NCBI GenBank assembly: GCA_035527835.1
Contig: DATKZS010000127.1
Span: forward strand, 1-64,000
Source: DATKZS01 sp035527835 [NCBI: bacterium]
Lineage (GTDB): Bacteria > RBG-13-61-14
Length of the DNA: 64,000 nt
Reading direction: 5' to 3'
In this document: positions 46,539 through 54,806 of the stretch, piece by piece
How the letters are laid out: every line of letters begins with the position of its first letter
Numbering within the stretch: the first letter of the stretch is position 1
The notes under the pieces: generated by a model
Seen by the model: the letters and a program-made list of their open reading frames with translations, nothing else
Database searches by the model: none
Told to the model about the DNA's origin: nothing
Made by a program: the position numbers and the translations under genes

Positions 46539-47294
46539 TCACGCCCCGCCCCTCGAATAAAACGGGATCCCGTTCTTGTCCAGCCCCTCCTGCCTGAAGT
46601 CGTCGAAGATCACGGGCACGCGTTTCCTGGCCATTTCCAGGAGCCGGCACATGACGCCGCGGATCTCCCAGTGCGAAGCCTTGGAGCAGCGCAGCGCGAA
46701 GATGTGCCGCCACTCGCGCAGGTTCGCCGTGACCACGATCTCCGCGCAAATGCCGGTCGGCAGCAACTGGCGCGCGTCCTCCGGCCGCCACGGCTTCCCC
46801 TTGTGCGTCTCGCCACCCGCAGCCGCTACCCGGTAATCGCCCGACCGGAGCTTGCGGTAAACCGCCTCGTTCAGCATCAGCCACTCGTCAAGTCCCGCCT
46901 CCACCGTCCCTCCGGCCGAGAGAGGCAGCGTGAGCCGCATGGCCGCCGGGTCATCCGCCGCCGGCGGCAGCACCACCTCGAAATCGCTCTCGTCAACGTA
47001 GCGCGTGGACTCCTGCGTGAACGACGCCAGCCGGTGCCGCACCAGCTCGTGCGTGAAACCCCGCGAGCAGTTTTTGAAGCGCACCGTCATGGCCGAGTGC
47101 TCCAGCACCGACTCGTGGCCCAGGCTCCGGAGCATCCTGATGAACTTCCGCGCGCTGTCCCTGGTGATCTTCGCCTGGCTCTGGTACGCCGTCCGGCCCG
47201 CGAGCTCCAATAGCTTCAGCGTCTCCTCCCCGCCCCCCGCCAGCACCGCCAGGATCTCGATCTGGGCGTCATCCACACCCCTGAAAATCTTCAT
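46539..47294 (-). CDS. thyX: Flavin-dependent thymidylate synthase ThyX
   Basis: 251 residues. The ThyX signature RHRLASFTQESTRY is intact. It methylates dUMP to dTMP using methylene-tetrahydrofolate and reduced FAD, without oxidising folate to dihydrofolate, and replaces ThyA. LEHSAMTVRFKNCSRG lies upstream of the signature and LREWRHIFALRCSKASHWEIR downstream. Family-typical length. Flanked by hairpin repeats on both sides. Confidence 0.96.
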   Translation of the reverse strand: MKIFRGVDDAQIEILAVLAGGGEETLKLLELAGRTAYQSQAKITRDSARKFIRMLRSLGHESVLEHSAMTVRFKNCSRGFTHELVRHRLASFTQESTRYVDESDFEVVLPPAADDPAAMRLTLPLSAGGTVEAGLDEWLMLNEAVYRKLRSGDYRVAAAGGETHKGKPWRPEDARQLLPTGICAEIVVTANLREWRHIFALRCSKASHWEIRGVMCRLLEMARKRVPVIFDDFRQEGLDKNGIPFYSRGGA

Positions 47295-47314
47295 CTTCTT
47301 ACCTTTCTTGATGA

Positions 47315-47400
47315 TTTTTTTTCACGCAAAGGCGCGAAGGCGCAAAGTCCTAAAGATAATATTCTTCTCTTCTTTGCGCCTTCGCGCCTTTGCGTGAAGA
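47315..47400. repeat. Inverted hairpin repeat, 'gcgcgaaggcgcaaag' family (C-like)
   Basis: Left arm 47315-47349 (TTTTTTTCACGCAAAGGCGC and on), right arm 47371-47399, short AT-rich spacer. The outer TTCACGC and inner GCGCAAAG words are shared with 13231-13341. Confidence 0.88.
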
Positions 47401-47442
47401 AACGCCTCTCCTTGCTCATCAACTAACAATCTCAATCACTTG

Positions 47443-48621
47443 CTACGCATACCGCTCTACCAATCTTCGGATGTCCCTCCCGAACTTGAGCAGCGCCCAC
47501 CGGTCCGCCTTGCGCTTCTTCCCCAGCGCCGAGTTGACCGCGATCTTGTGGATGTCCCCCACCGCCGGCGGCACCATCAGCGCCAGCCCCCGGTTATGCG
47601 TCTTCCTTTTGAGCACGTCCTCCACCCAGTCCGCCGCGTTCCTGAAGCTCCGCACCACCATCTCCGTCGAGCAATGCGGGATGATCGCGCACCTCTCCGA
47701 CAGCGCCTCCCACACCGCCTCGAACTTCGTCTCCGACACCCCGAAGTTGATCCCCCGCAGCCCGCGCACCTGTTTCAGGTTATCCAGTTGGTGCGCGATG
47801 TTCCCGCACGAGTGGATCACGATTCCGCCGAACTCTTCGCTGAGCTCGTTGATGTAGGGCAGGCTGAACTCCGCGTAGGTATTTTTCGAGAGCACCGCCA
47901 GCGCGTCCTCCGATACCGCCAGTCCCATCCCGTCCGGCAAATACACCGGCGGAAAATGCGCCGGCACGAACTCCCTCACCTTCGACCGCATCTCCTTCAC
48001 GAACCTGATGATCAGGTCCGTGACCAGCCGCATCAAATGGTGCACCTCCTTCGGGTGCTCATACATCGCCACCATGAAGTCGCACGAATCCCACACCAGG
48101 TACGCCGTGTCCATCGGCCCCTGCAAATCGGTCATGGCGATCGGGTACTTGTGCTCCGCCTTCTGGTCAAAGTACTCGGCAAAGTCCAGGATGTCCCCGA
48201 GCAGCCCGTCGCGCACGTCCGGCGGCTTGATCTCGTACACCCTCTCCGGCGCGTCGCCCTCCTTGAGCAGCGGATACGACCACGGCATCTGGTCCCACGG
48301 GAACCTGGTCCGGCAACCGAACGCCGACGCGAACGCCCCCACCCCCATCTGCGGCTGTAAGTGCAGCACAAAATCATCCTTCGACCACCACTTCTGCGCC
48401 CGCGTGAAAAATTTGTTGAACTTCATGGACTCATGGAACTGCACGTCCCGGTCCATGAACAGACCCGTCACCGACCGCCCCTTCCCCAGCCAGTCCATCG
48501 CCAGCGCCAGCACCGGCGACGCCGGAATGAACCACAAAGGCCTTGGCAGCTCCTCCCCCGCCCACAGCGCCTTCCACCGCTCCTTCTTCGCCTGCTCCGA
48601 TTGGTCTTTCCAAATGTCCAT
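47443..48621 (-). CDS. URO-D/MtaA-family methyltransferase (first of three)
   Basis: 392 residues from MDIWKDQ. The uroporphyrinogen decarboxylase fold with the zinc-ligand pair H-x-C (IVIHSCGNIAH) near residue 290 places it with MtaA/CmuA/MtbA-type cobalamin or coenzyme methyltransferases and not with heme synthesis. The N-terminal RPLWFIPASPVLALAM and the C-terminal segments differ from the other two copies here, so substrates probably differ. It is near, not adjacent to, the corrinoid protein gene. Confidence 0.82.
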   Translation of the reverse strand: MDIWKDQSEQAKKERWKALWAGEELPRPLWFIPASPVLALAMDWLGKGRSVTGLFMDRDVQFHESMKFNKFFTRAQKWWSKDDFVLHLQPQMGVGAFASAFGCRTRFPWDQMPWSYPLLKEGDAPERVYEIKPPDVRDGLLGDILDFAEYFDQKAEHKYPIAMTDLQGPMDTAYLVWDSCDFMVAMYEHPKEVHHLMRLVTDLIIRFVKEMRSKVREFVPAHFPPVYLPDGMGLAVSEDALAVLSKNTYAEFSLPYINELSEEFGGIVIHSCGNIAHQLDNLKQVRGLRGINFGVSETKFEAVWEALSERCAIIPHCSTEMVVRSFRNAADWVEDVLKRKTHNRGLALMVPPAVGDIHKIAVNSALGKKRKADRWALLKFGRDIRRLVERYA

Positions 48622-48659
48622 GTTACCAGCCTTCTTTCCGGGGCAAGGGAGGATGCCCC

Positions 48660-48929
48660 TCAGTACGCATCTCCCCGCGGCAAAATCGCATAGATGTAGA
48701 TCACCCTCACCTCTTTGTCCGGCGTGAAGAGCACCCGCCATGGTCCGACGCGCAGCCGGCAGTCACCCTTGAGCTTTCCGGTGAGGGGCTTTACGTCTTT
48801 GTGGAAGAGCGGCGCCTCTTCCCGCTCCAGCTCCAGGAGGGCCTCCTTGATCCGCTGCCGCGTTTTTTTGTCGAGCTTCAAGTATTGCTTTTCCGCGGCG
48901 GGCTTGACCTCAATCCTCCAGGTCGGCAA
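48660..48929 (-). CDS. RelE/ParE-type toxin
   Basis: 89 residues with a RelE-like fold: WRIEVKPAAEKQYLKLDKKTRQRIKEALL, then LKGDCRLRVGPWRVLFTPD and VRVIYIYAILPRGDAY. RelE-type proteins cleave ribosome-bound mRNA, ParE-type poison gyrase; the pattern RLRVGPWRVLF is closer to RelE. Its start overlaps the end of the antitoxin gene by 20 bp. Confidence 0.87.
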   Translation of the reverse strand: MPTWRIEVKPAAEKQYLKLDKKTRQRIKEALLELEREEAPLFHKDVKPLTGKLKGDCRLRVGPWRVLFTPDKEVRVIYIYAILPRGDAY

Positions 48930-49149
48930 GCGACTTCCCCTTGACGCCGTCCTTGACCTCTTTTTTGCCTGCCATTATCACCTCGACCCACTCGGGCTTG
49001 GAAAGCAGGTCAAGGGTCTCCTTGTGCCGCTCAATGTACTCATCTATAAGCCCGGAGAGCAGGTCCTTGATGTCGGTCTTTTCTATCCCGGCGATAATCT
49101 TGAGGATGTCCCTCTTTTCCTCCGGTATTCTTACGGTAGCCGTACGCAT
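48910..49149 (-). CDS. Ribbon-helix-helix antitoxin partner
   Basis: 79 residues from MRTATVRIPEEKRDILKII. The N-terminal beta strand and two helices fit a CopG/RHH DNA-binding domain; the acidic C-terminus (VKGKSLADLED) would bind the toxin. AAGGAGG lies before the ATG. An 18-bp perfect palindrome just upstream (49179-49196) is a likely autorepression operator. Confidence 0.82.
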   Translation of the reverse strand: MRTATVRIPEEKRDILKIIAGIEKTDIKDLLSGLIDEYIERHKETLDLLSKPEWVEVIMAGKKEVKDGVKGKSLADLED

Positions 49150-49178
49150 GACACACCTCCTTTTGTATATTAATAGCA

Positions 49179-49196
49179 TAAGCGCTTAAGCGCTTA
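49179..49196. promoter_or_regulatory. Operator palindrome of the RelE-type operon
   Basis: TAAGCGCTTAAGCGCTTA is a perfect 18-bp palindrome, itself made of two AAGCGCTT palindromes. It lies 30 bp upstream of the antitoxin ATG and next to a TATTAATA stretch that may be the -10 region, so binding would block RNA polymerase. Confidence 0.65.
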
Positions 49197-49327
49197 ATGT
49201 CAAGGTCTAGATGAATTTTCATAGGGCATCATTATCAGTAACTATTGAATAATAAACGTCTAAAAATCAGCCTCCATCCTGTGGCGGCCCCCCTCCTAAC
49301 CTCAAACCTCAAACCTCACTCCCCATC

Positions 49328-50482
49328 CTACCACTCCCTCCCGAAGTGCTCCCGGTTCCATTTCCTGCCCTCGTCGAGCATGGCGAGGTAGTTCGGGAGC
49401 GGCAGGTAATTGGCGACGGAGTTGCCGGTGCCGAGCACGTAATGCCCGGTCGTGGCGCAGGCGTCGAGGACCTCGCGGGTGCGCTTCCTGATCGCGGCCT
49501 CCGGGCCTTGCGCCAGCAGGTCCATGTCAACGCCTCCGATCAGCGCCGTCTGGTCGCCCCACTTCCGGTACGCCTCTTCCACCGGCATGATCTTGTCCTC
49601 GAAGCTGTGCTTGGCGTCAATCCCCAGCGCGATCAGGTCGTCCATCACGCCGTAAACGTTCCCGCAGGTGTGGAGCACGAACACCTTGCCCGCGGAGTGC
49701 GTGAGGTCCACGATCTTTTTCGTGTTCGGGAAAAATTTCTCGCGCAGCACCCGAGGCGACACCGTGGTCCCGGAGAAGAAGCCGAGGTCGTCGCCCATGA
49801 ACAACCCGCCCACGTTGGGCTCGTCCATCAGGTCCTCGACCACCTTGTAAATCAGGTCCGTCACCTTCTTGATGATCGCGTCCACCAGGTCCGGCTGGTC
49901 CGTGAGCGCCAAGCTGAACGGCACCAGACCCATCAGCCACGTCGTCCACTCGAACACCCCGCCCGGGATCACCATCACCTTCATCCCCTCCGGCACCCGC
50001 TTCGCGCCCACCCGCGACATCGCGTTGATCCCCCGGATGTTCGTCGGCCACCGGTACTGCTCGAAATCGTCCCAGCTCATGATCGGACCGCGGTTGTCGT
50101 TCAGCCACCCGCGCCTCCCGTCCTTGACCTCGCTCGACGTGTTGTCCGCCACGTTCACCCGCATCCCCGGAAACGGGATCATGCTGAACGTGTACGCGTA
50201 GTCCCAGCCCGTCAGGCAGCAGAACCGGATCGTCTGACCAACGTAATCATAACCGCCCTTCAGGTCCTTGAAGGTGAGCTTCCGGTCCGGGTCCTCCGCG
50301 AACGCCGCCCAGTCCAGGACCTTCTCCTTTAAAAAATTCCCCACCGTCTCGAAGTCCGCGAAAATGTCCCCCGCCGTCACCGGACCAGCCTCCCGCGTCA
50401 TCACCGACCTTCTGAACCTCTCAAAGTCCGGCCTCCGCTCCCCCGGCGCCCGCATCCTCAACACCGATCTCCAAAAATCCAT
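49328..50482 (-). CDS. URO-D-family methyltransferase (second of three)
   Basis: 384 residues from MDFWRSV, preceded by AGGAGGGG. The zinc H-x-C pair is in VLHTCGNVYGVMDDL near residue 290, with GIDAKHSFEDKIMPVEEAY and IGGVDMDLLAQGPEAAI downstream. It is closely related in layout to the third copy at 51753 (both end in GTGNSV, YLAMLDE/YYAMLDE, and KWNREH/KWNQEH), so the two are probably paralogues with a lipocalin-like gene between them. Confidence 0.84.
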   Translation of the reverse strand: MDFWRSVLRMRAPGERRPDFERFRRSVMTREAGPVTAGDIFADFETVGNFLKEKVLDWAAFAEDPDRKLTFKDLKGGYDYVGQTIRFCCLTGWDYAYTFSMIPFPGMRVNVADNTSSEVKDGRRGWLNDNRGPIMSWDDFEQYRWPTNIRGINAMSRVGAKRVPEGMKVMVIPGGVFEWTTWLMGLVPFSLALTDQPDLVDAIIKKVTDLIYKVVEDLMDEPNVGGLFMGDDLGFFSGTTVSPRVLREKFFPNTKKIVDLTHSAGKVFVLHTCGNVYGVMDDLIALGIDAKHSFEDKIMPVEEAYRKWGDQTALIGGVDMDLLAQGPEAAIRKRTREVLDACATTGHYVLGTGNSVANYLPLPNYLAMLDEGRKWNREHFGREW

Positions 50483-50507
50483 TTCCCCTCCTGAAAACAT
50501 CAAAAGA

Positions 50508-50588
50508 ATTAAACAGGGATTTTCAGGATAAACAGGATTTAATAATTAATATTTCATATCCTCTACATCCTGTTCATCCCTGTTAATT
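50508..50588. repeat. Inverted hairpin repeat, 'acagggattttcagga' family (F)
   Basis: Left arm 50508-50543 (AAACAGGGATTTTCAGGATA and on), right arm 50566-50588 (CATCCTGTTCATCCCTGTTA), AT-rich spacer with TAATAATTAAT. Confidence 0.88.
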
Positions 50589-50614
50589 TCTCTTCCTCTT
50601 GTCCGCCTCGACCA

Positions 50615-51736
50615 CTACTTGGCCTTCACCGAGTTGACGAAGTTCCCCGTCCCCGTGCCCGCGATGCTCCGCGTCTCGCCGTCCTCGTGGAACTCGAACT
50701 TGAAATCGCACCAGAACCGGTAGCTCCACGTCTCGTCCGCCACCATCTCCGCCAGCTTGCGGAACAGGTACGGATACTCCGCCAGCACGTTCTTCGACTC
50801 CGCCACCCGCGTCACCTTGATCTCGCCCGTGAGCCAATCATCGCCCGCTCTGGCCTCCACCCGGAACCGGCGCGGCAGCATCACCCCGCCCTCCGGCGCC
50901 GCCGCCGGGTCCAGCTCCGTGAGCGTGTAATCGTGCGACGAGAACAAAATCCTGCCCGGCTCCGCCACCATCAGCCGCTCCGACCACCGGCCGTCAAGGT
51001 CCGGAGCCGACGCCCGCACCATGCTCACCGTGGCGTCGTCAGTGTAGAACCAGAACGCCCGCCACTCGCTCATGTAGCGGAGCGGCGAGAGCTGCTGCCA
51101 GTCGTGGTTCAGGCTCCCCACGCCGGCAAGCTCCCGCGTCTTCCCCTTCACCGTGAGCCTCCCGGAAATCCTCGCCCACGGGATCGGGAAATTGTGCCGT
51201 ACGAACTCGTCGCTCTTCGTGAACCTGACCATCCCGTCGCCCTGCTGATAACTCCCGACGAGCGGCGTGTACGTGAAATCGCCCTGGATGTCCTTCCCGG
51301 TAAACCGCACCCGGTAAACCCCGGCCCTAAGCTCGAGCCGCGCCGCGCCCGTGCTGATCCCGAACCCCTCCGGGTCAATCTTCACTTCCTCCGGCGACGA
51401 CGAGCTGAAATCACCGACGTACCCCAGCTCCGGCGACGATACCGTAATGTAACTGTCGCAGTACCCGCTCGACACCCCCAAATTGTGCATCTGCACGTTC
51501 ACGATCACGATGATCCCCGGCTCCCGAAACTGCATCTCATGGAACCAGACCTCGGTATAAAGCTTCGACGGGAGCGGCCGGGCCTGGAACATCTTCACGT
51601 CCAGCTTCTCGAACCCCTCCACCTGCCCGTTCACGTGCCCCGAAAAAAACGTCACCTCCGGCGCCGCCGCCGCCAGCGCCACCCCCGCCGCCACCAGCGC
51701 CGCCAACCGCCATCCCTTTCCGCCTTTCAGCCCCAT
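50615..51736 (-). CDS. Exported AttH/Svf1/CrtC-like lipocalin-domain protein
   Basis: 373 residues with a signal peptide (LAALVAAGVALAAAAPE). Two lipocalin-like beta-barrel halves are suggested; the central GVGSLNHDWQQLSP matches the GxGxxxHDW-type signature of AttH, Svf1 and carotenoid 1,2-hydratase (CrtC) proteins. It may bind or hydrate an isoprenoid or other lipid outside the cytoplasm. It lies between two URO-D methyltransferase genes in the same direction, a context I cannot explain. Confidence 0.72.
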   Translation of the reverse strand: MGLKGGKGWRLAALVAAGVALAAAAPEVTFFSGHVNGQVEGFEKLDVKMFQARPLPSKLYTEVWFHEMQFREPGIIVIVNVQMHNLGVSSGYCDSYITVSSPELGYVGDFSSSSPEEVKIDPEGFGISTGAARLELRAGVYRVRFTGKDIQGDFTYTPLVGSYQQGDGMVRFTKSDEFVRHNFPIPWARISGRLTVKGKTRELAGVGSLNHDWQQLSPLRYMSEWRAFWFYTDDATVSMVRASAPDLDGRWSERLMVAEPGRILFSSHDYTLTELDPAAAPEGGVMLPRRFRVEARAGDDWLTGEIKVTRVAESKNVLAEYPYLFRKLAEMVADETWSYRFWCDFKFEFHEDGETRSIAGTGTGNFVNSVKAK

Positions 51737-51752
51737 TGCCTTTGCCCTCCTC

Positions 51753-52877
51753 TCAAGTATGCTCCTGGTTCCACTTCCTGGTCTCGTCGAGCATGGCGTA
51801 ATAGTTCTCGACCGGGCAGAAGTTGGTGACGGAGTTACCGGTGCCCATCATGTATCCGCCTCTGGGGGCGCAGGCTTCGAGGATCTGGCGGGTGCGGGCG
51901 CGGACTTGGGCGGTGGCGCCGCGGGCCAGGAGGTCCACGTCAATGCCGCCGAGGATGGCGATGCGGTCGCCGTACTTTTTGTAAGCCTCCTCGACCTTCA
52001 CCACGTTGTCCTGATAGGCGTGGCGGGCGTCAATGCCCACGGTCTCGATCAGGTCGTCCATCAGCGCGTCAATGCGGCCGCAGGAGTGGAGCATGAAGGG
52101 CTTGTTGTGCTGGTGGCTTTTGGCGGCGATGCGGGCGAGGCGCGGGATCACGTGCTCGCGCATCCACTTGGGGTTCAGCATGGTGGAGCTGTTGAAGCCC
52201 ATGTCCTCCGCGTAAAACACCGCGCCGGCCGCCGGGTGCGCCGCGGCCTTGTCCACCACCGTCTCGCAAAGCACCGTGAGCCGCTCCAGCACATCCACGC
52301 ACAGGTCGGGCTCCTCGATGCTCTTGATCGCCATGGTCTCGAAGCCCATCAAGAGCTTCAGGTCCTCGAAGATCCCGGACACGAACACCAGCAGCTTCTG
52401 GCCCGGCGCGAGCTTGGGCGCGGTGTAGTCCATGATGCCGACGCCCACGTCCCCGGGCGCGGGCCAGGGGAAGGCCTCGAACTGCTCGCGGCTCGTGATC
52501 AGGCCCTCGTGCTCGTTGGCCCAGTAGCGGGCGAGGCCGTCCTGCCGAGGGTTTTCCTTGATGGCGAAGGTGGTGCGGGGGATGGGGACGATGGGGTACA
52601 TGGTCACGAAGTCGTAGCCCACGGCGGCGTGGAAGGCGATGGTGAGGTCAATGTACCTGAGCGCGAGCTGGATGGTCTCCGGGTCCATTTGCGGGCCGCT
52701 CTTGATGATGCGGCTGAGGACGCCGCGCGGAAAATCCACGCCCATGACCTCCGCCATGATCTCCGGGTCCACGGTGAGCTCGACGATGGGCACCGGGCCT
52801 TCCCGGGTCTCGCGCGTCAGCACCCGCCGGAAATGCTCGAAGTCCGGGCCGCTGGTAAACGGTCCATCCAGTTTCAT
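51753..52877 (-). CDS. URO-D-family methyltransferase (third of three)
   Basis: 374 residues from MKLDGPF, preceded by GGAGGG. The H-x-C zinc pair is in FMLHSCGRIDALMDDL near residue 265, followed by GIDARHAYQDNVVKVEEAY and LGGIDVDLLARGATAQVRARTRQIL. It is a paralogue of the copy at 49328. It starts the run 51753-50615-49328; an AT-rich 160-nt gap separates it from the divergent CapA-like gene. Confidence 0.84.
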   Translation of the reverse strand: MKLDGPFTSGPDFEHFRRVLTRETREGPVPIVELTVDPEIMAEVMGVDFPRGVLSRIIKSGPQMDPETIQLALRYIDLTIAFHAAVGYDFVTMYPIVPIPRTTFAIKENPRQDGLARYWANEHEGLITSREQFEAFPWPAPGDVGVGIMDYTAPKLAPGQKLLVFVSGIFEDLKLLMGFETMAIKSIEEPDLCVDVLERLTVLCETVVDKAAAHPAAGAVFYAEDMGFNSSTMLNPKWMREHVIPRLARIAAKSHQHNKPFMLHSCGRIDALMDDLIETVGIDARHAYQDNVVKVEEAYKKYGDRIAILGGIDVDLLARGATAQVRARTRQILEACAPRGGYMMGTGNSVTNFCPVENYYAMLDETRKWNQEHT

Positions 52878-52983
52878 GCCTTGCCCTCCGTTCATTCGGC
52901 CTTGACGATTATTATCATAATCCCCAAGGAGCGCAATGAGCAATAGTCCGGGAGCGATAGTCCGGGCTCGCCTTCCATCAGGC

Positions 52984-53011
52984 TTGACATGATGATGTTA
53001 TGTCTTATGAT
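52984..53011 (+). promoter_or_regulatory. Promoter of the CapA-like lipoprotein gene
   Basis: TTGACA (52984-52989) and TATGAT (53006-53011) with a 16-bp spacer, 25 bp before the ATG, with a GAGGGGAGGGAG ribosome binding region between. Confidence 0.65.
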
Positions 53012-53035
53012 TCAGGCCGAGGGGAGGGAGTGATA

Positions 53036-54076
53036 ATGCGCTGGAAACTGCGGGCACGGGTGTTGGTACTGGCGGCGGTCCTGCTGATGGCGGCGGGTTG
53101 CGCTCGGCCGAAGAAGCCGGGGGAGGCGCCGGTCCTGGTTTTCTCCGCGGCCGGCGAGGTGCGGCCCACGGCGGGAGGGCAAAGCCTGTTCGCGGACCGG
53201 AAGGGGCAGGGCGTTCTCGCTGACGTCAAGTCGTCGTTCCTCTCGCGCGACCTGGTGATGGCCGATTTGGCGGCCGGATTCGACCAGGGCTGCCAGCCGC
53301 TCCGGGGCGATGAGTCGCTCCGGTGGAGCCCGGAATGGATGCCGCTCTTGTCCGCCGCGAACCTCAAGGTGCTCATGCTCGCCGACGACCACGCGCTCGA
53401 CTGCGGACGCGAGGCCCTTTCGCTGGGCATGAACGCCATGCTGGCGCAGGGCTTTTATCTGACCGGCGCCAGCCGCAACCAGAAAGAGGCCGGCTCCCCC
53501 GTGTTCCTCACCTCAAAAGGCATCACCGTCTCCCTGCTCAGCTTCCTCACGCAGCCGGTCCCCGGCGTGGACGAGTGCCGTGACTGCGCCGGGCCCGCCA
53601 TCTACGACCGCACCTCGCTCATCAACTCGCTGGCCGAGATGAAGGACCGGGCCAACTACCACGTGCTCTGCCTCCACTTTGCCGAGCGCGAGCTGCCGCG
53701 CCTTTCCGACCAGGAGCTCACCGTGGCCAAGGAAGGCATTGATTACGGCGCCGACCTGGTGATCGGCTACGGCCCGGCCAGCGCCGGCGGCATCTACCGC
53801 ATCCGGGGGACCTGGGTGGTCGGGAGCATGGGCCGCCTCACCGGCGACGCCGCCGACGCGCCGCTCAAGAGCGCCGACGGCTTCATTCTCTCCGCCGAGT
53901 TCGCGCCCGACAAGATCATGAACCTCCGGCTCGCCGCGGTGGAGCTCCAGGACGGAAAGCCGGTCCTGCTCCGCGGCGACCCCGGCACCCGCGCTCTCGC
54001 CGACGTGGTCGCCAAGGCCGACGCCGAGGTCAAGGACAACGTCAAGCTCATCGGCGACATACTTTACTTGAGGTAG
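53036..54076 (+). CDS. CapA (PGA_cap)-like lipoprotein with altered active-site motifs
   Basis: 346 residues. Lipobox LMAAGC with Cys22 indicates an acylated envelope protein. The fold follows CapA/PgsA metallophosphatase-like proteins: an N-terminal strand with AAGE, LMLADDHALDCG where the family has ANNHALDYG, and HFAERELPRL, then LVIGYGPAS where the family has a GHHPH motif. Several metal-ligand positions are therefore changed (Asn to Asp; His-His-Pro-His to Tyr-Gly-Pro-Ala), suggesting loss of the usual catalysis. It is monocistronic with its own promoter. Confidence 0.75.
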   Translation: MRWKLRARVLVLAAVLLMAAGCARPKKPGEAPVLVFSAAGEVRPTAGGQSLFADRKGQGVLADVKSSFLSRDLVMADLAAGFDQGCQPLRGDESLRWSPEWMPLLSAANLKVLMLADDHALDCGREALSLGMNAMLAQGFYLTGASRNQKEAGSPVFLTSKGITVSLLSFLTQPVPGVDECRDCAGPAIYDRTSLINSLAEMKDRANYHVLCLHFAERELPRLSDQELTVAKEGIDYGADLVIGYGPASAGGIYRIRGTWVVGSMGRLTGDAADAPLKSADGFILSAEFAPDKIMNLRLAAVELQDGKPVLLRGDPGTRALADVVAKADAEVKDNVKLIGDILYLR

Positions 54077-54136
54077 GGCGTAGGCTGGATTCTATCCCGG
54101 CAGTGGTGCCGATTGTTGAAGATCATTTTCCCCGAA

Positions 54137-54484
54137 TCATTCGTTGATAAGAAGACTGATTTTTTGCAGGACTTTTTGCAAGGTGGGTTGAGGCAGGACG
54201 CAAAGCAGTTCAGCCTCGCGGCTGCTCCAATCGAGGCTCTTCACCTGGTCGGCCAGGATTACGCCGCTGACCTTGAGCTTCTCCGGGATCAGGACCTCGA
54301 ACGGATACCCCTTGATCCGGCTCGTGATCGGGCAAAGCAGCGCCAATCCAACCTTGCCGTTGTAGATGTCAGGCGAGACCACCACCGCCGGCCGCCGCCC
54401 CGACTGCTCATGGCCCAGCCGCGGATGCAGGCTGATCCAGACCACGTCGCCGCGGCGGGGGACATAGCGTTTCCTTTTTACCAC
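54137..54484 (-). CDS. MazF/PemK-type toxin
   Basis: 115 residues, GTG start. The MazF-type core is PRRGDVVWISLHPRLGHEQSGRRPAVVVSP, followed by LALLCPITSRIKGYPFEV and SGVILADQVKSLDW, matching endoribonucleases of the PemK/MazF fold. It overlaps the end of the antitoxin gene by 7 bp (GTGGTAA). The pair is intact. Confidence 0.93.
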   Translation of the reverse strand: MVKRKRYVPRRGDVVWISLHPRLGHEQSGRRPAVVVSPDIYNGKVGLALLCPITSRIKGYPFEVLIPEKLKVSGVILADQVKSLDWSSREAELLCVLPQPTLQKVLQKISLLINE

Positions 54485-54720
54485 GCCTCTCCTCCCCGCG
54501 CCGGGCCCGTGTCCACCTCATTATGCAAATTGTCCTTGGTAACGCGCCGCAGAAGTTCCGCCAGGCTCGGGCCCGGCGCCGGGGCCGGAGAAACCACCAG
54601 CTTTCCGGACTTCAGCTTGAGCTCGACCACCGAGCCGTCATCGAGCTCGGCCTCCTCGGCCAGGCTCTTGGGTATGCGCAACGCCAGGCTGTTGCCCCAT
54701 CTCCTGATTTTCGCCACCAT
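54478..54720 (-). CDS. MazE/AbrB-type antitoxin
   Basis: 80 residues starting at MVAKIRRWGNSLALRIPKSL, a swapped-hairpin AbrB/MazE DNA-binding domain, with an acidic C-terminal toxin-binding region. AAGGAGG precedes the ATG. The open frame continues upstream to 54996 but has no family match there. Confidence 0.9.
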   Translation of the reverse strand: MVAKIRRWGNSLALRIPKSLAEEAELDDGSVVELKLKSGKLVVSPAPAPGPSLAELLRRVTKDNLHNEVDTGPARGGEAW

Positions 54721-54806
54721 CAGCTTCCTCCTTAATGTATCTACAATGAAGATACTATGAATCCATGGCCCCGTCAACGCGGCCCGGCTGGAGGCGCCGG
54801 TTCCCG

